From: Pedobacter sandarakinus
Lineage (GTDB): Bacteria > Bacteroidota > Bacteroidia > Sphingobacteriales > Sphingobacteriaceae
Direction of reading: 5' to 3'
DNA: 64,000 bases
NCBI RefSeq assembly: GCF_026240095.1
Contig: NZ_JAPIVG010000001.1
Coordinates: 434,001 to 498,000 of the forward strand
Part shown: positions 28,279 through 37,529 of the stretch, in pieces
Layout of the letters: the number at the start of each line of letters is the position of its first letter
How positions within the stretch are numbered: the first letter of the stretch is position 1
Notes under the pieces: model-generated
The model's database searches: none
The model's input: only the letters and a program-made list of their open reading frames with translations
What the model was told of the DNA's origin: nothing
Position numbers and translations under genes: made by a program

Positions 28279-30111
28279 TTACTTACCCGTCCATTTGGCA
28301 AATACTGTTTTCTGTGCTGGTGTAGCATTTTCATTAATCGTTGCCTTTAAGCGAACATTTGGATTTTCTTTCAGCGTTAAAGAAATTTCTTTTTCCAATC
28401 CATCGCGTTTGATTTTCAACTTCAATACATCACCAATATTCTTCTTATTTACAACTGGAAGTGTCTCTAGCGAAAGCATTGGACTTCTTAATTTGATGGT
28501 GGCAAGGGCATCCCCTACGGTAACATCATCTAGCGTAATAATTTCATCATTAACATTAAGTCCGGCAACCCAGGCAGCAGAATTACGGGCTATTGAAGTT
28601 ACACTTATGGTACCTGCATTGGTTAACTGGCCACTTGCGCCACTTACAGGCTTACCCGGAGTAGCATTTTCTGCAGATACCGTTACGCCGGCATAACCAA
28701 AATATTTCTCATACTCGGCATCATCTACTCCATTAACATATTTCTCCCAAAACTTGGTAAAACTTATGCCAGCTACCTTCTCTACCATGGCCTTAAATTC
28801 TGCATCTGTATAGCCTCGTTTCAAGGTTTTGCATTGCAGGTACATGGCTTTCATCACATCATCTAAACTTTTCTGGCCTTTTGTAGCATTTATAATCTCC
28901 AAATCCATTAATAGACCAATCACTTCACCTTTGTTGTAATAAGAAATTGAATTGTTTCTGGAATTTTCGTTAGGGCGATAACCGATGATCCAGGCGTCGT
29001 AGCTGGAAGATGCGGCAGACTGATACTTTGCACCCGGGGTATTTAGCACCGTACCTACACCACCTGCAAGATCACTTACAAACTCTTCTGCAGATGTGAA
29101 GCCAGCCCGGTGCATGTACTTATTTTCGTAATAAGAAGTAAAACCTTCAGCAACCCATAAATTAGTAGTGTAGTTTTCATTGTCATAATCGAATGGACCC
29201 AAAGCTACAGGGCGCAAACGTTTAACATTCCAAAGGTGATGATATTCATGTGCAACGAGGGCTAAAAACCCTTTGTAACCTGCCTCGGTGTTATATGCGT
29301 TTCTTGATGCGCCAAGTGTAGTAGAGTTAAGGTGCTCTAAGCCGCCGCCGCCTCTTAAAAAGTTATGAACAATGAATACATAATGTTTATTGGGATTTTC
29401 GCCATAAACCTTTGTTGGTTCTTCAACAACCTTGGCCATGTCTACTTTAAGTTTCTCTTTATCGTAGTTGCCTCCGCCGTACATGGCCACCTCATGGCGA
29501 ACGCCTGCCGCCATAAACTCGAATACATCTTGATTACCAACTTCAATTGGGCTATCATATAAAATATCAAAATCTGGAGCTTTATAGGTAAACTGAGCGC
29601 CTGATACAGGCTCTAGTCCGGTTGAGACTTTACTCCACGATGCGTGAGGAATAATTTTAACAGTGCTTGGAGATTTAATCATTCCATCTGGATGCATAAA
29701 AATTCCAGTTGGCGATAAAAATGCATGTGATACATCAATAAATGGTGTACGTACTGAAATATCGAACGCATACACACGGTAATTCACTTGAATATTTGCC
29801 GCCTTTGCAGAAAATATCCGCCAGGTATTTTTACGAACTTTCTCTACCTTAACCGCTTTGCCTGCTGCAGTAGCTTTAAACTCTTCAACACTTTTTTCAA
29901 ATTCTCTGATCAAATAAGAACCAGGTGTCCATACTGGCATTTTAACATCAACATAATCTTTCACCAAGCCAGAAATATTCATCTGTACTTCTGCATAATG
30001 CGCTTGAGGCTCTTTAAAAGAAACTTCGAAGCCAATTTTTACCTGCGCCTTCGCTGCCATAATAAACGTTAGTAATACAACTAAACCTAAAATTGATTTT
30101 TTATTAAACAT
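28279..30111 (-). CDS. M61-family (glycyl aminopeptidase-like) metallopeptidase with PDZ domain
   Basis: 610-residue exported peptidase: signal peptide (1-22, ending AKAQ), an N-terminal beta-rich domain, a catalytic domain with HEYHHLWN (zinc-binding HExxH, about residue 285) and WVAEGFTSYYE carrying the third ligand, then a PDZ domain near residues 495-560 (SIARNSAAWVAGLNVNDEI). M61 enzymes are zinc aminopeptidases favouring Gly or Ala. It is convergent with the small outer-membrane gene. Confidence 0.92.
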   Translation of the reverse strand: MFNKKSILGLVVLLTFIMAAKAQVKIGFEVSFKEPQAHYAEVQMNISGLVKDYVDVKMPVWTPGSYLIREFEKSVEEFKATAAGKAVKVEKVRKNTWRIFSAKAANIQVNYRVYAFDISVRTPFIDVSHAFLSPTGIFMHPDGMIKSPSTVKIIPHASWSKVSTGLEPVSGAQFTYKAPDFDILYDSPIEVGNQDVFEFMAAGVRHEVAMYGGGNYDKEKLKVDMAKVVEEPTKVYGENPNKHYVFIVHNFLRGGGGLEHLNSTTLGASRNAYNTEAGYKGFLALVAHEYHHLWNVKRLRPVALGPFDYDNENYTTNLWVAEGFTSYYENKYMHRAGFTSAEEFVSDLAGGVGTVLNTPGAKYQSAASSSYDAWIIGYRPNENSRNNSISYYNKGEVIGLLMDLEIINATKGQKSLDDVMKAMYLQCKTLKRGYTDAEFKAMVEKVAGISFTKFWEKYVNGVDDAEYEKYFGYAGVTVSAENATPGKPVSGASGQLTNAGTISVTSIARNSAAWVAGLNVNDEIITLDDVTVGDALATIKLRSPMLSLETLPVVNKKNIGDVLKLKIKRDGLEKEISLTLKENPNVRLKATINENATPAQKTVFAKWTGK

Positions 30112-30443
30112 ATTTACATGTGATTTGCCACAAATTTATATTTATTGATCAGGTTTTCGAATTAAATACTGGAAATTTAGCTTGCGGTATGCTAAAATAA
30201 TAGGTAATGGTGATTGTGTAAACACATTAAGCATACATTTGGGCTTCTCAAAAATCACTTATTTACAGATTAATGCCGTGCCTCGCCGTTTCAAAAGCAC
30301 TTTGAGCGCAGGCAGCGTTGGTGCCAGTAGATAAGTAACATCCTTAATACAACGAAATTAGGACTAAACTATTTAGATATTTTTACGCTCTATTACTGAA
30401 TGTTGAAAAATCTGCATTCCAAAAACACACGACAAATCGAAAT
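30112..30443. other. divergent gene-free interval, M61 peptidase / RND adaptor
   Basis: 332 bp between two divergent starts, presumably holding both promoters. I see no clear TAnnTTTG box, ORF or strong hairpin; only a short GGCA/TGCC inverted repeat near 30310. Confidence 0.5.
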
Positions 30444-31535
30444 ATGAAGAAAAGGTATATTTTCTATGCTATTCTGGCCTTGGGCTTAGCTTACTGGATT
30501 TATTACAGAATTAGCAACAATAACAAAATTGAAGGCAAAAGCGCCGGTGGCGGTGGACAGGCTAAGGGTGGTAAAGGCGGAGGTGCAGGCGCTCCATTGG
30601 TGGTAGATGGTATTATTGTTAAGCCAGTTTCTTTCGATAACGACCTGGAAGTTACCGGTGCTGTAGATGCTAATGAATCAGTAGTATTAAAAAGCGAAAT
30701 TTCTGGACTTGTAACAGGCATTTATTTTAAAGAAGGAACTAATGTGAGCAAAGGAAGCGTATTGGTAAAGGTAAATGATAGAGATATTCAGGCCCAACTG
30801 CAGGAAGCATTAACCAAACAAAAACTTTCTGGCACTAACGAAAATAGGGCCAGACAGTTGCTGGAGAAAGGCGCCATAAGCCAGGAAGAATACGATACGT
30901 CGCTGGCAGATCTTAAATCATTTCAGGCACAGTCGCAGTTAATTAGGGCACAGTTGGCAAAGGCAACTATCAGGGCCCCTTTTTCCGGCCGCATTGGTTT
31001 ACGTAGCATTTCAGCGGGAACATACCTAACTCCAGCTACGGTTATTGCCAACCTGGTGAGCACTAATCCTGTTAAAATTACATTTTCTGTACCCGAAAAA
31101 TATGCAGGGCAAATTAAAATGGGCTCTTCAATTGGCTTCACTACCGATGGATCGTCAAAAGAATATACCGGCAAAGTGTACGCCATTGAGCCAGGGATAA
31201 ATGCTGCAACCAGGACGTTGCAAATTAGGGCACTTGCCCCAAATGCAAACAACGAACTTCTACCAGGATCTTTCGCTAAAATAAAATTAGCATTGAATAC
31301 GATGGAAAATGCAATACTAATTCCAAACCAAGCCATTGTACCCGTTCTAAAGGGGAAAATTGTGTATATCCAAAAAAATGGAAAAGCACAGGAGGTTAAA
31401 GTAGAAGCTGGTACCCGAACCGATGAGGATATCGTAATTACCTCTGGATTAAAAGCTGGCGATACAGTGCTAACCACAGGCGCTATGGCATTAAAGAAAG
31501 ACGCTCCTGTTAAAGTTAAACTGGTTAAGCAATAA
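30444..31535 (+). CDS. RND efflux periplasmic adaptor (membrane fusion protein)
   Basis: 363-residue adaptor joining the inner-membrane pump to the TolC channel. An N-terminal membrane anchor (about 4-22) is followed by an unusual Gly/Lys-rich linker (about residues 31-50). After it come the lipoyl half-motifs (VVLKSEISGLVTGIYFKEG), a short coiled-coil hairpin (about 105-165) and the beta-barrel and membrane-proximal domains. It lies 2 bp before the pump gene. The substrate is unknown. Confidence 0.93.
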   Translation: MKKRYIFYAILALGLAYWIYYRISNNNKIEGKSAGGGGQAKGGKGGGAGAPLVVDGIIVKPVSFDNDLEVTGAVDANESVVLKSEISGLVTGIYFKEGTNVSKGSVLVKVNDRDIQAQLQEALTKQKLSGTNENRARQLLEKGAISQEEYDTSLADLKSFQAQSQLIRAQLAKATIRAPFSGRIGLRSISAGTYLTPATVIANLVSTNPVKITFSVPEKYAGQIKMGSSIGFTTDGSSKEYTGKVYAIEPGINAATRTLQIRALAPNANNELLPGSFAKIKLALNTMENAILIPNQAIVPVLKGKIVYIQKNGKAQEVKVEAGTRTDEDIVITSGLKAGDTVLTTGAMALKKDAPVKVKLVKQ

Positions 31536-31537
31536 TT

Positions 31538-34500
31538 ATGAGTATCTCCACAACGAGTATAAAACGACCCGTTCTAGCCATCGTGATGAATTTGCTAATT
31601 GTCCTTTTCGGGATTATTGGCTATACATTTCTTGGTGTTAGGGAATATCCCTCTATCGACCCCACAGTTGTTTCGGTAAGGACATCTTATCCGGGGGCGA
31701 ACTCTGATATTATTGAATCGCAAATTACAGAGCCTTTAGAAAAATCCATAAATTCTATCGATGGGATAAGAAATATATCTTCATCAAGTAACCAGGGTAC
31801 CAGTAATATTACCATCGAATTTAACCTCGATAAAGACATTGAAGAGGCAGCGAACGATGTTCGCGACAAGGTATCGCAAGCGGCCAGAACGCTACCAAAA
31901 GATATTGATGGATTGCCTACGGTAAGCAAGGCTGATGCAAATTCCGATGCCATCCTTTCAATGACGATCCAAAGTGACAAAAGAAATACCTTGGAATTGA
32001 GTGATTTTGCAGAAAACGTAATTGCAGATCGAATTCAAACCATCCCAGGGGTAAGTAGTGTACAAATTCAAGGGCAACGCAAATATTCCATGCGGATCTG
32101 GATGGACCCTAACAAACTAAGTGCTTATGGGTTAACCTCGCAAGATATTGTTACAGCATTAGATAATGAGAACGTAGAGCTGCCATCTGGAAAAATTACC
32201 GGCGCTACAACAGAGCTTACAGTTAAAACCCTCGGGAAGCTAACTAATGAAGAACAATTCAATAACCTTATCTTAAAATCTGATAGCAACCAGGTTATTA
32301 AACTCAAAGATATAGGCTATGCGGTACTGGGATCGGAAAATGAGGAAACGGTACTAAGAGAATCTGGGCGACCGATGGTTGCAGTTGCCATTATACCGCA
32401 GCCAGGTGCAAATTACCTTGATATCAGCAACGAATTTTATAATCGGTTTGATAAGTTGAAGGCCGACATGCCAGATGATATCAAACTAAATGTATCATTG
32501 GATAATACCCAATTCATTAAGCGTTCGGTAACAGAAGTTGCAGAAACCATTGGCTTGTCTCTTGTACTGGTAATTTTAATTATCTATCTCTTCTTCAGGG
32601 ACTGGGCAATTGCATTTCGCCCGCTAATTGATATTCCGGTATCGCTGGTTTTCACCTTCTTTATTATGTACGTTTTTGGCTTTTCCATTAATGTTTTAAG
32701 CTTGCTAGCCATTGTGTTGGCAACTGGTTTGGTTGTAGATGATGGAATTGTAGTAACTGAAAATATCTTTAAAAAGGTTGAAGAAGGCATGTCGCCATTT
32801 GAAGCGGCAATTAAAGGATCAAATGAAATCTTTTTTGCAGTAATTTCAATCTCTATCACACTGGCTGCTGTGTTCTTACCCGTAATCTTTTTAGAAGGCT
32901 TTGTGGGGAGGTTGTTCCGGGAATTTGGTATTGTAATTGGTGCGGCCGTATTAATTTCGGCATTTGTTTCCCTTACGTTAACGCCCATGCTTAATGCCTA
33001 CTTAATGAAAGCAGGCGGACATAAGCCATCTAAATTCTACAACTGGACAGAACCTTATTTCATCAAACTAAATGATGCTTATGCATCAAATCTCGACAAA
33101 TTTCTAACCAAGCGCTGGCTCTCAATACCAATTATTGTTATCTGTGTGGGATTAATTTTTATGTTTTGGAAGGTTTTACCCAAAGAAACTGCACCTTATG
33201 ATGATAGAAGTGCGATCAACATCAATGCAACCTTACCAGAAGGAACTTCTTTTACGACCACAGATCAGTTTATCATGAAATTGAATCAACTGGTAATAGA
33301 TTCGGTACCAGAGAAGAATGTGAATATTACCATCACTTCACCAGGCTTTGGTGGTGCCGGCTCTACCAATTCGGGTTTTGTTAGGATGGGTTTAATCAAT
33401 CCTGAAGATCGTGAGCGATCACAAAAAGAGATTGCCGATATGCTTACGCGTATCACGAAGAAATATACTGAAGGCAAGGTTATTGTAAATCAGCAGCCTA
33501 CGATTTCAGTTGGAAGAAGAGGTGGTTTACCCATCAGCTACATCATACAGGCGCAAAATTTTGAAAAGTTAAGGGAAAAAGTGCCACTTTTTATGGATGA
33601 GGTAGCTAAGAACCCCATATTTACGGTTTCTGATGTAAATTTAAAATTCAACAAGCCGGAGATAAATTTAACAATAGATCGAGATAAAGCCAAAGATTTA
33701 GGTGTATCGATCTCTGCAATTGCACAAACTTTAAACTTGGGATTGAGTGGTCAGCGTTTCTCTTACTTTTTTATGAATGGAAAACAATACCAGGTGATTG
33801 GCCAGTTTGATAAGAGTGATAGAAAAGATCCCTTAGATTTAAGCTCTGTTTATGTTAGAAGTGATAAAGGCCAGTTGGTGCAGCTAGACAATTTGGTTTC
33901 AGCTAAAGAAGAAAGTAGCCCGCCTCAGCTATATAGAAACAATCGTTTTATTTCTGCTACGGTTTCTGCCGGGCTTGCGCCAGGCAAAAGTATAGGCGAA
34001 GGTATCGATGCAATGGACGCCATTTCCAAAAAGGTTTTAGATGAAACTTTCTCTACAGATTTAAGTGGTGAGTCTAGAGATTTCAAGGAAAGTTCATCAA
34101 ATACTGTCTTTGCATTCGGGTTAGCATTGTTGTTGGTTTATTTGATTTTAGCGGCTCAGTTCGAAAGCTTCAAAGACCCCGTTATTATTATTTTAACTGT
34201 GCCCATGGCCGTGGCAGGTGCATTTTTATCACTTTGGCTTTGTGGGCAAAGTTGGAACATTTTTAGCCAGATCGGCACAATTATGCTTATTGGTTTGGTT
34301 ACTAAAAATGGAATTTTAATCGTAGAGTTTGCAAACCAGCTTAAAGAAAAGGGAATTGCAATTCCCGAGGCCATAAGAGAAGCATCGGTTTCTCGTTTAC
34401 GCCCAATTTTAATGACTAGTTTGGCCATTGCCATTGGCGCACTACCCATTGCCCTGGCTTTAGGTGCTGCAGCAAAGAGTAGAATGAGTATGGGAACCGT

Positions 34501-34648
34501 AATTGTAGGCGGAACACTATTCTCACTCATCCTTACATTATTTGTAATCCCTGCGATTTATTCTTACTGGGCAAAACCTTACAAACCAAACAAACAATTA
34601 AAAGACGCCCATCGCTTTGAACAAGAAGCTTTACATAATGAAGAATAA
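31538..34648 (+). CDS. RND multidrug efflux pump, inner-membrane subunit
   Basis: 1036-residue AcrB/MexB-type proton antiporter. Twelve membrane helices are arranged around two large periplasmic loops. Visible landmarks are the N-terminal IKRPVLAIVMNLLIVLFG, GLVVDDGIVVTENI with the proton-relay aspartates of helix 4, and the second-half helices with VLLVYLILAAQFESF and LIGLVTKNGILIVEFANQ. It sits between the adaptor and TolC genes in one operon; its stop overlaps the TolC start region. Confidence 0.95.
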   Translation: MSISTTSIKRPVLAIVMNLLIVLFGIIGYTFLGVREYPSIDPTVVSVRTSYPGANSDIIESQITEPLEKSINSIDGIRNISSSSNQGTSNITIEFNLDKDIEEAANDVRDKVSQAARTLPKDIDGLPTVSKADANSDAILSMTIQSDKRNTLELSDFAENVIADRIQTIPGVSSVQIQGQRKYSMRIWMDPNKLSAYGLTSQDIVTALDNENVELPSGKITGATTELTVKTLGKLTNEEQFNNLILKSDSNQVIKLKDIGYAVLGSENEETVLRESGRPMVAVAIIPQPGANYLDISNEFYNRFDKLKADMPDDIKLNVSLDNTQFIKRSVTEVAETIGLSLVLVILIIYLFFRDWAIAFRPLIDIPVSLVFTFFIMYVFGFSINVLSLLAIVLATGLVVDDGIVVTENIFKKVEEGMSPFEAAIKGSNEIFFAVISISITLAAVFLPVIFLEGFVGRLFREFGIVIGAAVLISAFVSLTLTPMLNAYLMKAGGHKPSKFYNWTEPYFIKLNDAYASNLDKFLTKRWLSIPIIVICVGLIFMFWKVLPKETAPYDDRSAININATLPEGTSFTTTDQFIMKLNQLVIDSVPEKNVNITITSPGFGGAGSTNSGFVRMGLINPEDRERSQKEIADMLTRITKKYTEGKVIVNQQPTISVGRRGGLPISYIIQAQNFEKLREKVPLFMDEVAKNPIFTVSDVNLKFNKPEINLTIDRDKAKDLGVSISAIAQTLNLGLSGQRFSYFFMNGKQYQVIGQFDKSDRKDPLDLSSVYVRSDKGQLVQLDNLVSAKEESSPPQLYRNNRFISATVSAGLAPGKSIGEGIDAMDAISKKVLDETFSTDLSGESRDFKESSSNTVFAFGLALLLVYLILAAQFESFKDPVIIILTVPMAVAGAFLSLWLCGQSWNIFSQIGTIMLIGLVTKNGILIVEFANQLKEKGIAIPEAIREASVSRLRPILMTSLAIAIGALPIALALGAAAKSRMSMGTVIVGGTLFSLILTLFVIPAIYSYWAKPYKPNKQLKDAHRFEQEALHNEE

Positions 34649-35960
34649 GATGAGCAAGTATATAAAATTGATTTTCTTGTTGATGTGCCTAACCACGGTT
34701 GGTGTTGCACAAGAAAAATTAACACTAAAAGATGCAATCAGCATTGCCTTAGAAAACAACTACGATATAAAAATAAGTAGAAATGATTTGGCTATTGCAG
34801 CAAATAACAATAATATTGGAAATGCAGGGATGTTGCCAAACGTTGCAGCGAACTATAGCAATGGCGGCAGCAGGCAAAATACCCGTCAAACGCCAGCTAC
34901 CGGACCCGACCGTGTAATTACTGGTGCCAAAAGTACAAACAACAGTTATGGTGCAGATTTAAATTGGACCGTTTTTGATGGATTTACCATGTTTGCCAAC
35001 TACAATAGGCTTAAGGAATTAGAAAAGCAGGGCGAGGTAAACACCCGCCTTACCGTTCTTAATACAATTTCGAATGTGATATCTGCCTATTACGACGTTG
35101 TAAGGCAACAGCAATTATTGGTAGCCGCAGATAGTGCAATAGATGTTTCTGTATTGCGTACCAATATTGCAAAAACAAAACTACAGTTAGGAAGAGGTGC
35201 TAAGTTAGATGTGTTAACAGCACAGGTAGATTACAATACGGATACCTCTAACTACCTGCAAATTAAAAATGCGCTGCAAGTGGCGAAAGTGCGCCTCAAT
35301 CAATTAATGGTTAGAGACATCAGCACAGATTTTACAGTCGCAGATAAAATTGATGTAGATACCGGAATTTTGTTTACAAAGCAAGCAGAAATGGCAGCAC
35401 TCCAGAATCCCAATGTACAGAATGCTTTTATTAATCAAAAAATCGCAGCGCTGAATCTAAAGGCTATTCGCGGAGCCCGTTACCCGTCAATTAGTCTAAA
35501 TTCGGGCTATAGCAGGGCTCAAAGTACAAGTCCAACGGGCTTTAACCAACAATTTGCGGCAAATGGACTTACATATGGAGTTACTGCATCTTTAAATTTA
35601 TTTAATGGCTTTTTGCAGCGCCAAAATGAACGCAACGCAAAGATTGAAATTGAAACCTCAAAGCTTGATCTAGATAGAACAAAGCTCGATGTAAATACCC
35701 AGTTATTATCAGCTTACCAAAACTACACTACTTACCTGGATTTAATTAAGCTAGAACAACGCAATGTTGATATTGCCAAAGAAAGTTTGGATATTACCCT
35801 TACAAAGTACAGGCTTGGAAGCATTGCACCATTGGAATTGCGAGAAGCACAACGCAATGCCATCGATGCACAAAACAGATTTATTGAGATGCAGTTTCAA
35901 GCAAAGTTAGCAGAGACTACTTTAAAGGAAATTAGTGGAAATATAGATTTATCCAATTAA
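34638..35960 (+). CDS. TolC-family outer-membrane efflux protein
   Basis: 440-residue outer-membrane channel of the tripartite pump. The signal peptide ends at VGVAQ (about residue 25). Two structural repeats of long helices follow (LTLKDAISIALENNYDIKISRNDL; LNLKAIRGARYPSISLNSGY). The ATG at 34638 is preferred because it gives a basic signal-peptide N terminus and overlaps the pump stop by 11 bp; an ATG at 34650 is possible. Last gene of the adaptor-pump-channel operon. Confidence 0.93.
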   Translation: MKNKMSKYIKLIFLLMCLTTVGVAQEKLTLKDAISIALENNYDIKISRNDLAIAANNNNIGNAGMLPNVAANYSNGGSRQNTRQTPATGPDRVITGAKSTNNSYGADLNWTVFDGFTMFANYNRLKELEKQGEVNTRLTVLNTISNVISAYYDVVRQQQLLVAADSAIDVSVLRTNIAKTKLQLGRGAKLDVLTAQVDYNTDTSNYLQIKNALQVAKVRLNQLMVRDISTDFTVADKIDVDTGILFTKQAEMAALQNPNVQNAFINQKIAALNLKAIRGARYPSISLNSGYSRAQSTSPTGFNQQFAANGLTYGVTASLNLFNGFLQRQNERNAKIEIETSKLDLDRTKLDVNTQLLSAYQNYTTYLDLIKLEQRNVDIAKESLDITLTKYRLGSIAPLELREAQRNAIDAQNRFIEMQFQAKLAETTLKEISGNIDLSN

Positions 35961-35977
35961 TTTTTATATTTAAACTC

Positions 35978-36850
35978 ATGATACTTGTTGCAGATAGTGG
36001 CTCATCAAAAACAGATTGGATGGGCTATATTGATGGTAAGACCATTAAATTTGATACGCCAGGAATTAACCCTTATTTTTTAAGTGAGGAAGAGATTTCG
36101 AAATTGGTTGCCAGAAATGAAACTATGATGCTGTATGCAGATAAGGTAAAAGAAATTTATTTTTTCGGTGCCGGTTGCTCTTCTCCAGATAAGCATGAGG
36201 TAGTTTCCAATGGCCTATCTGCTATTTTCAAAAATGCTTTTATCTCTGTTGATCATGATTTACTAGGATCTGTTTATGCTACTTGCGGTAATGCAGAAGG
36301 TTTAAACTGTATTTTAGGTACTGGCTCTAACATTTGTTATTTCGATGGAAAAAAGATTCATGATGGCCACCATGGCTTGGGCTATGTTTTAGGCGATGAA
36401 GGTTCTGGAACATTTTTCGGAAAGAAGATTCTGTTGTCATTTCTTTACAAAAAAATGCCTGCCGATTTATCTGCCGAATTTAAAAAGGCATTTCCATTAG
36501 AAAAGGAACAAATTATCACCAACGTTTATCAAAAACCGTTTCCAAATATCTATCTGGCCAGCTTTAGCAGATTTATGGCTAGCCACAAAGACCATCCATT
36601 TATATTGGAGATTTTAAGATCGGGTTTCCAGGAATTTGTAAACACGAATATTAAAGACTATCCTAAGTACACGCAGGTTCCTTGCCATTTTGTGGGTTCT
36701 ATTGCTTATTATTATCAAGATGTATTGAAATCGGTTTTAGTAAAAAATGGTATTGAACCTGGGAAAATTTTACAAAAGCCGATACAGGAGCTGTTTAATT
36801 TTATTATCCAAAAGGAAGGGATTGCACCGCAACTTGGAGGCGTGAATTGA
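35978..36850 (+). CDS. BadF/BadG/BcrA/BcrD-type ATPase (N-acetylglucosamine kinase-like)
   Basis: 290-residue actin-fold phosphotransferase. The N-terminal phosphate-1 motif ILVADSGSSKTDW, an adenosine-site GTGSNICYFDGK and GYVLGDEGSGTFFGKKIL are visible. Bacteroidota members of this group are usually annotated as N-acetylglucosamine kinases. The true substrate is not shown by sequence. It follows the TolC gene by 17 bp but is probably functionally unrelated to it. Confidence 0.82.
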   Translation: MILVADSGSSKTDWMGYIDGKTIKFDTPGINPYFLSEEEISKLVARNETMMLYADKVKEIYFFGAGCSSPDKHEVVSNGLSAIFKNAFISVDHDLLGSVYATCGNAEGLNCILGTGSNICYFDGKKIHDGHHGLGYVLGDEGSGTFFGKKILLSFLYKKMPADLSAEFKKAFPLEKEQIITNVYQKPFPNIYLASFSRFMASHKDHPFILEILRSGFQEFVNTNIKDYPKYTQVPCHFVGSIAYYYQDVLKSVLVKNGIEPGKILQKPIQELFNFIIQKEGIAPQLGGVN

Positions 36851-36943
36851 ATATGAATTTACGGTTAAAATATTTTTAAGAATTTAAACATAACAAGTTA
36901 CTTTTTGTTATAATTTTAACGGTAAATAAATTTCCACATACAT

Positions 36944-37336
36944 ATGAAGAGAATATTGGTAGTAGATGATGACATTGAGGTTTTAGAGACCATACAGTTA
37001 ATATTGGAAATCGGAGGGTTTAAAGTGTCTGCACTTAATGATGGCGAAGAGGTTTTTAATCGAATTGAAAATTTCAATCCTGATCTGATCCTTCTAGATA
37101 TCTCTTTAGGACATATTGATGGGCGTGTATTGTGTGAGCAACTCAAATCGATCGAGAGCACTTCAAAAATTCCAATTCTTCTGATTTCTGGATTGTATGA
37201 CCCAAAAGATTTCACCACATTAAATTACGGACAGGATGATTTCTTATCTAAACCTTTTCAGATGGATATACTCTTAAAAAAGATTACCAAAATTTTGTCA
37301 CTTGAGGAAGATCAGCGAAGTTTCTTGCTAAACTAA
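36944..37336 (+). CDS. receiver-only response regulator
   Basis: 130-residue single CheY-like receiver domain: acidic pocket D8-D10, phosphorylation site D52 in LILLDISLG, and the conserved Lys in DDFLSKPF. It has no output domain, so it would act through protein contacts or a phosphorelay. No partner kinase is next to it. Followed by a terminator. Confidence 0.9.
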   Translation: MKRILVVDDDIEVLETIQLILEIGGFKVSALNDGEEVFNRIENFNPDLILLDISLGHIDGRVLCEQLKSIESTSKIPILLISGLYDPKDFTTLNYGQDDFLSKPFQMDILLKKITKILSLEEDQRSFLLN

Positions 37337-37357
37337 GCCTTAACAATATCGCAATAG

Positions 37358-37391
37358 AAGCCAAAAAAAGTAATGTTTTTTGGCTTTTTTG
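37358..37391 (+). terminator. terminator after the receiver-domain gene
   Basis: An 11-bp stem AAGCCAAAAAA (37358-37368) / TTTTTTGGCTT (37376-37386) with a 7-nt loop, followed by T. Confidence 0.75.
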
Positions 37392-37529
37392 TTTTTGCGA
37401 AAACCAGTCTTACCAATAGCAAGCAATCCTTATTAGTAGGAATTGAAAACTATGCTGTCATTTTGGCAAATAACATGCTTTGGAACAAGGCTTGTGATGT
37501 GTAATTCAGATTAAACAATTTAATTACAT

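Noticed and set aside
30444..35960. RND-TolC operon as exporter of the peptide product
   Set aside because: It is 6-10 kb away, complete in itself and of the drug-efflux type; no evidence links it to the peptides.
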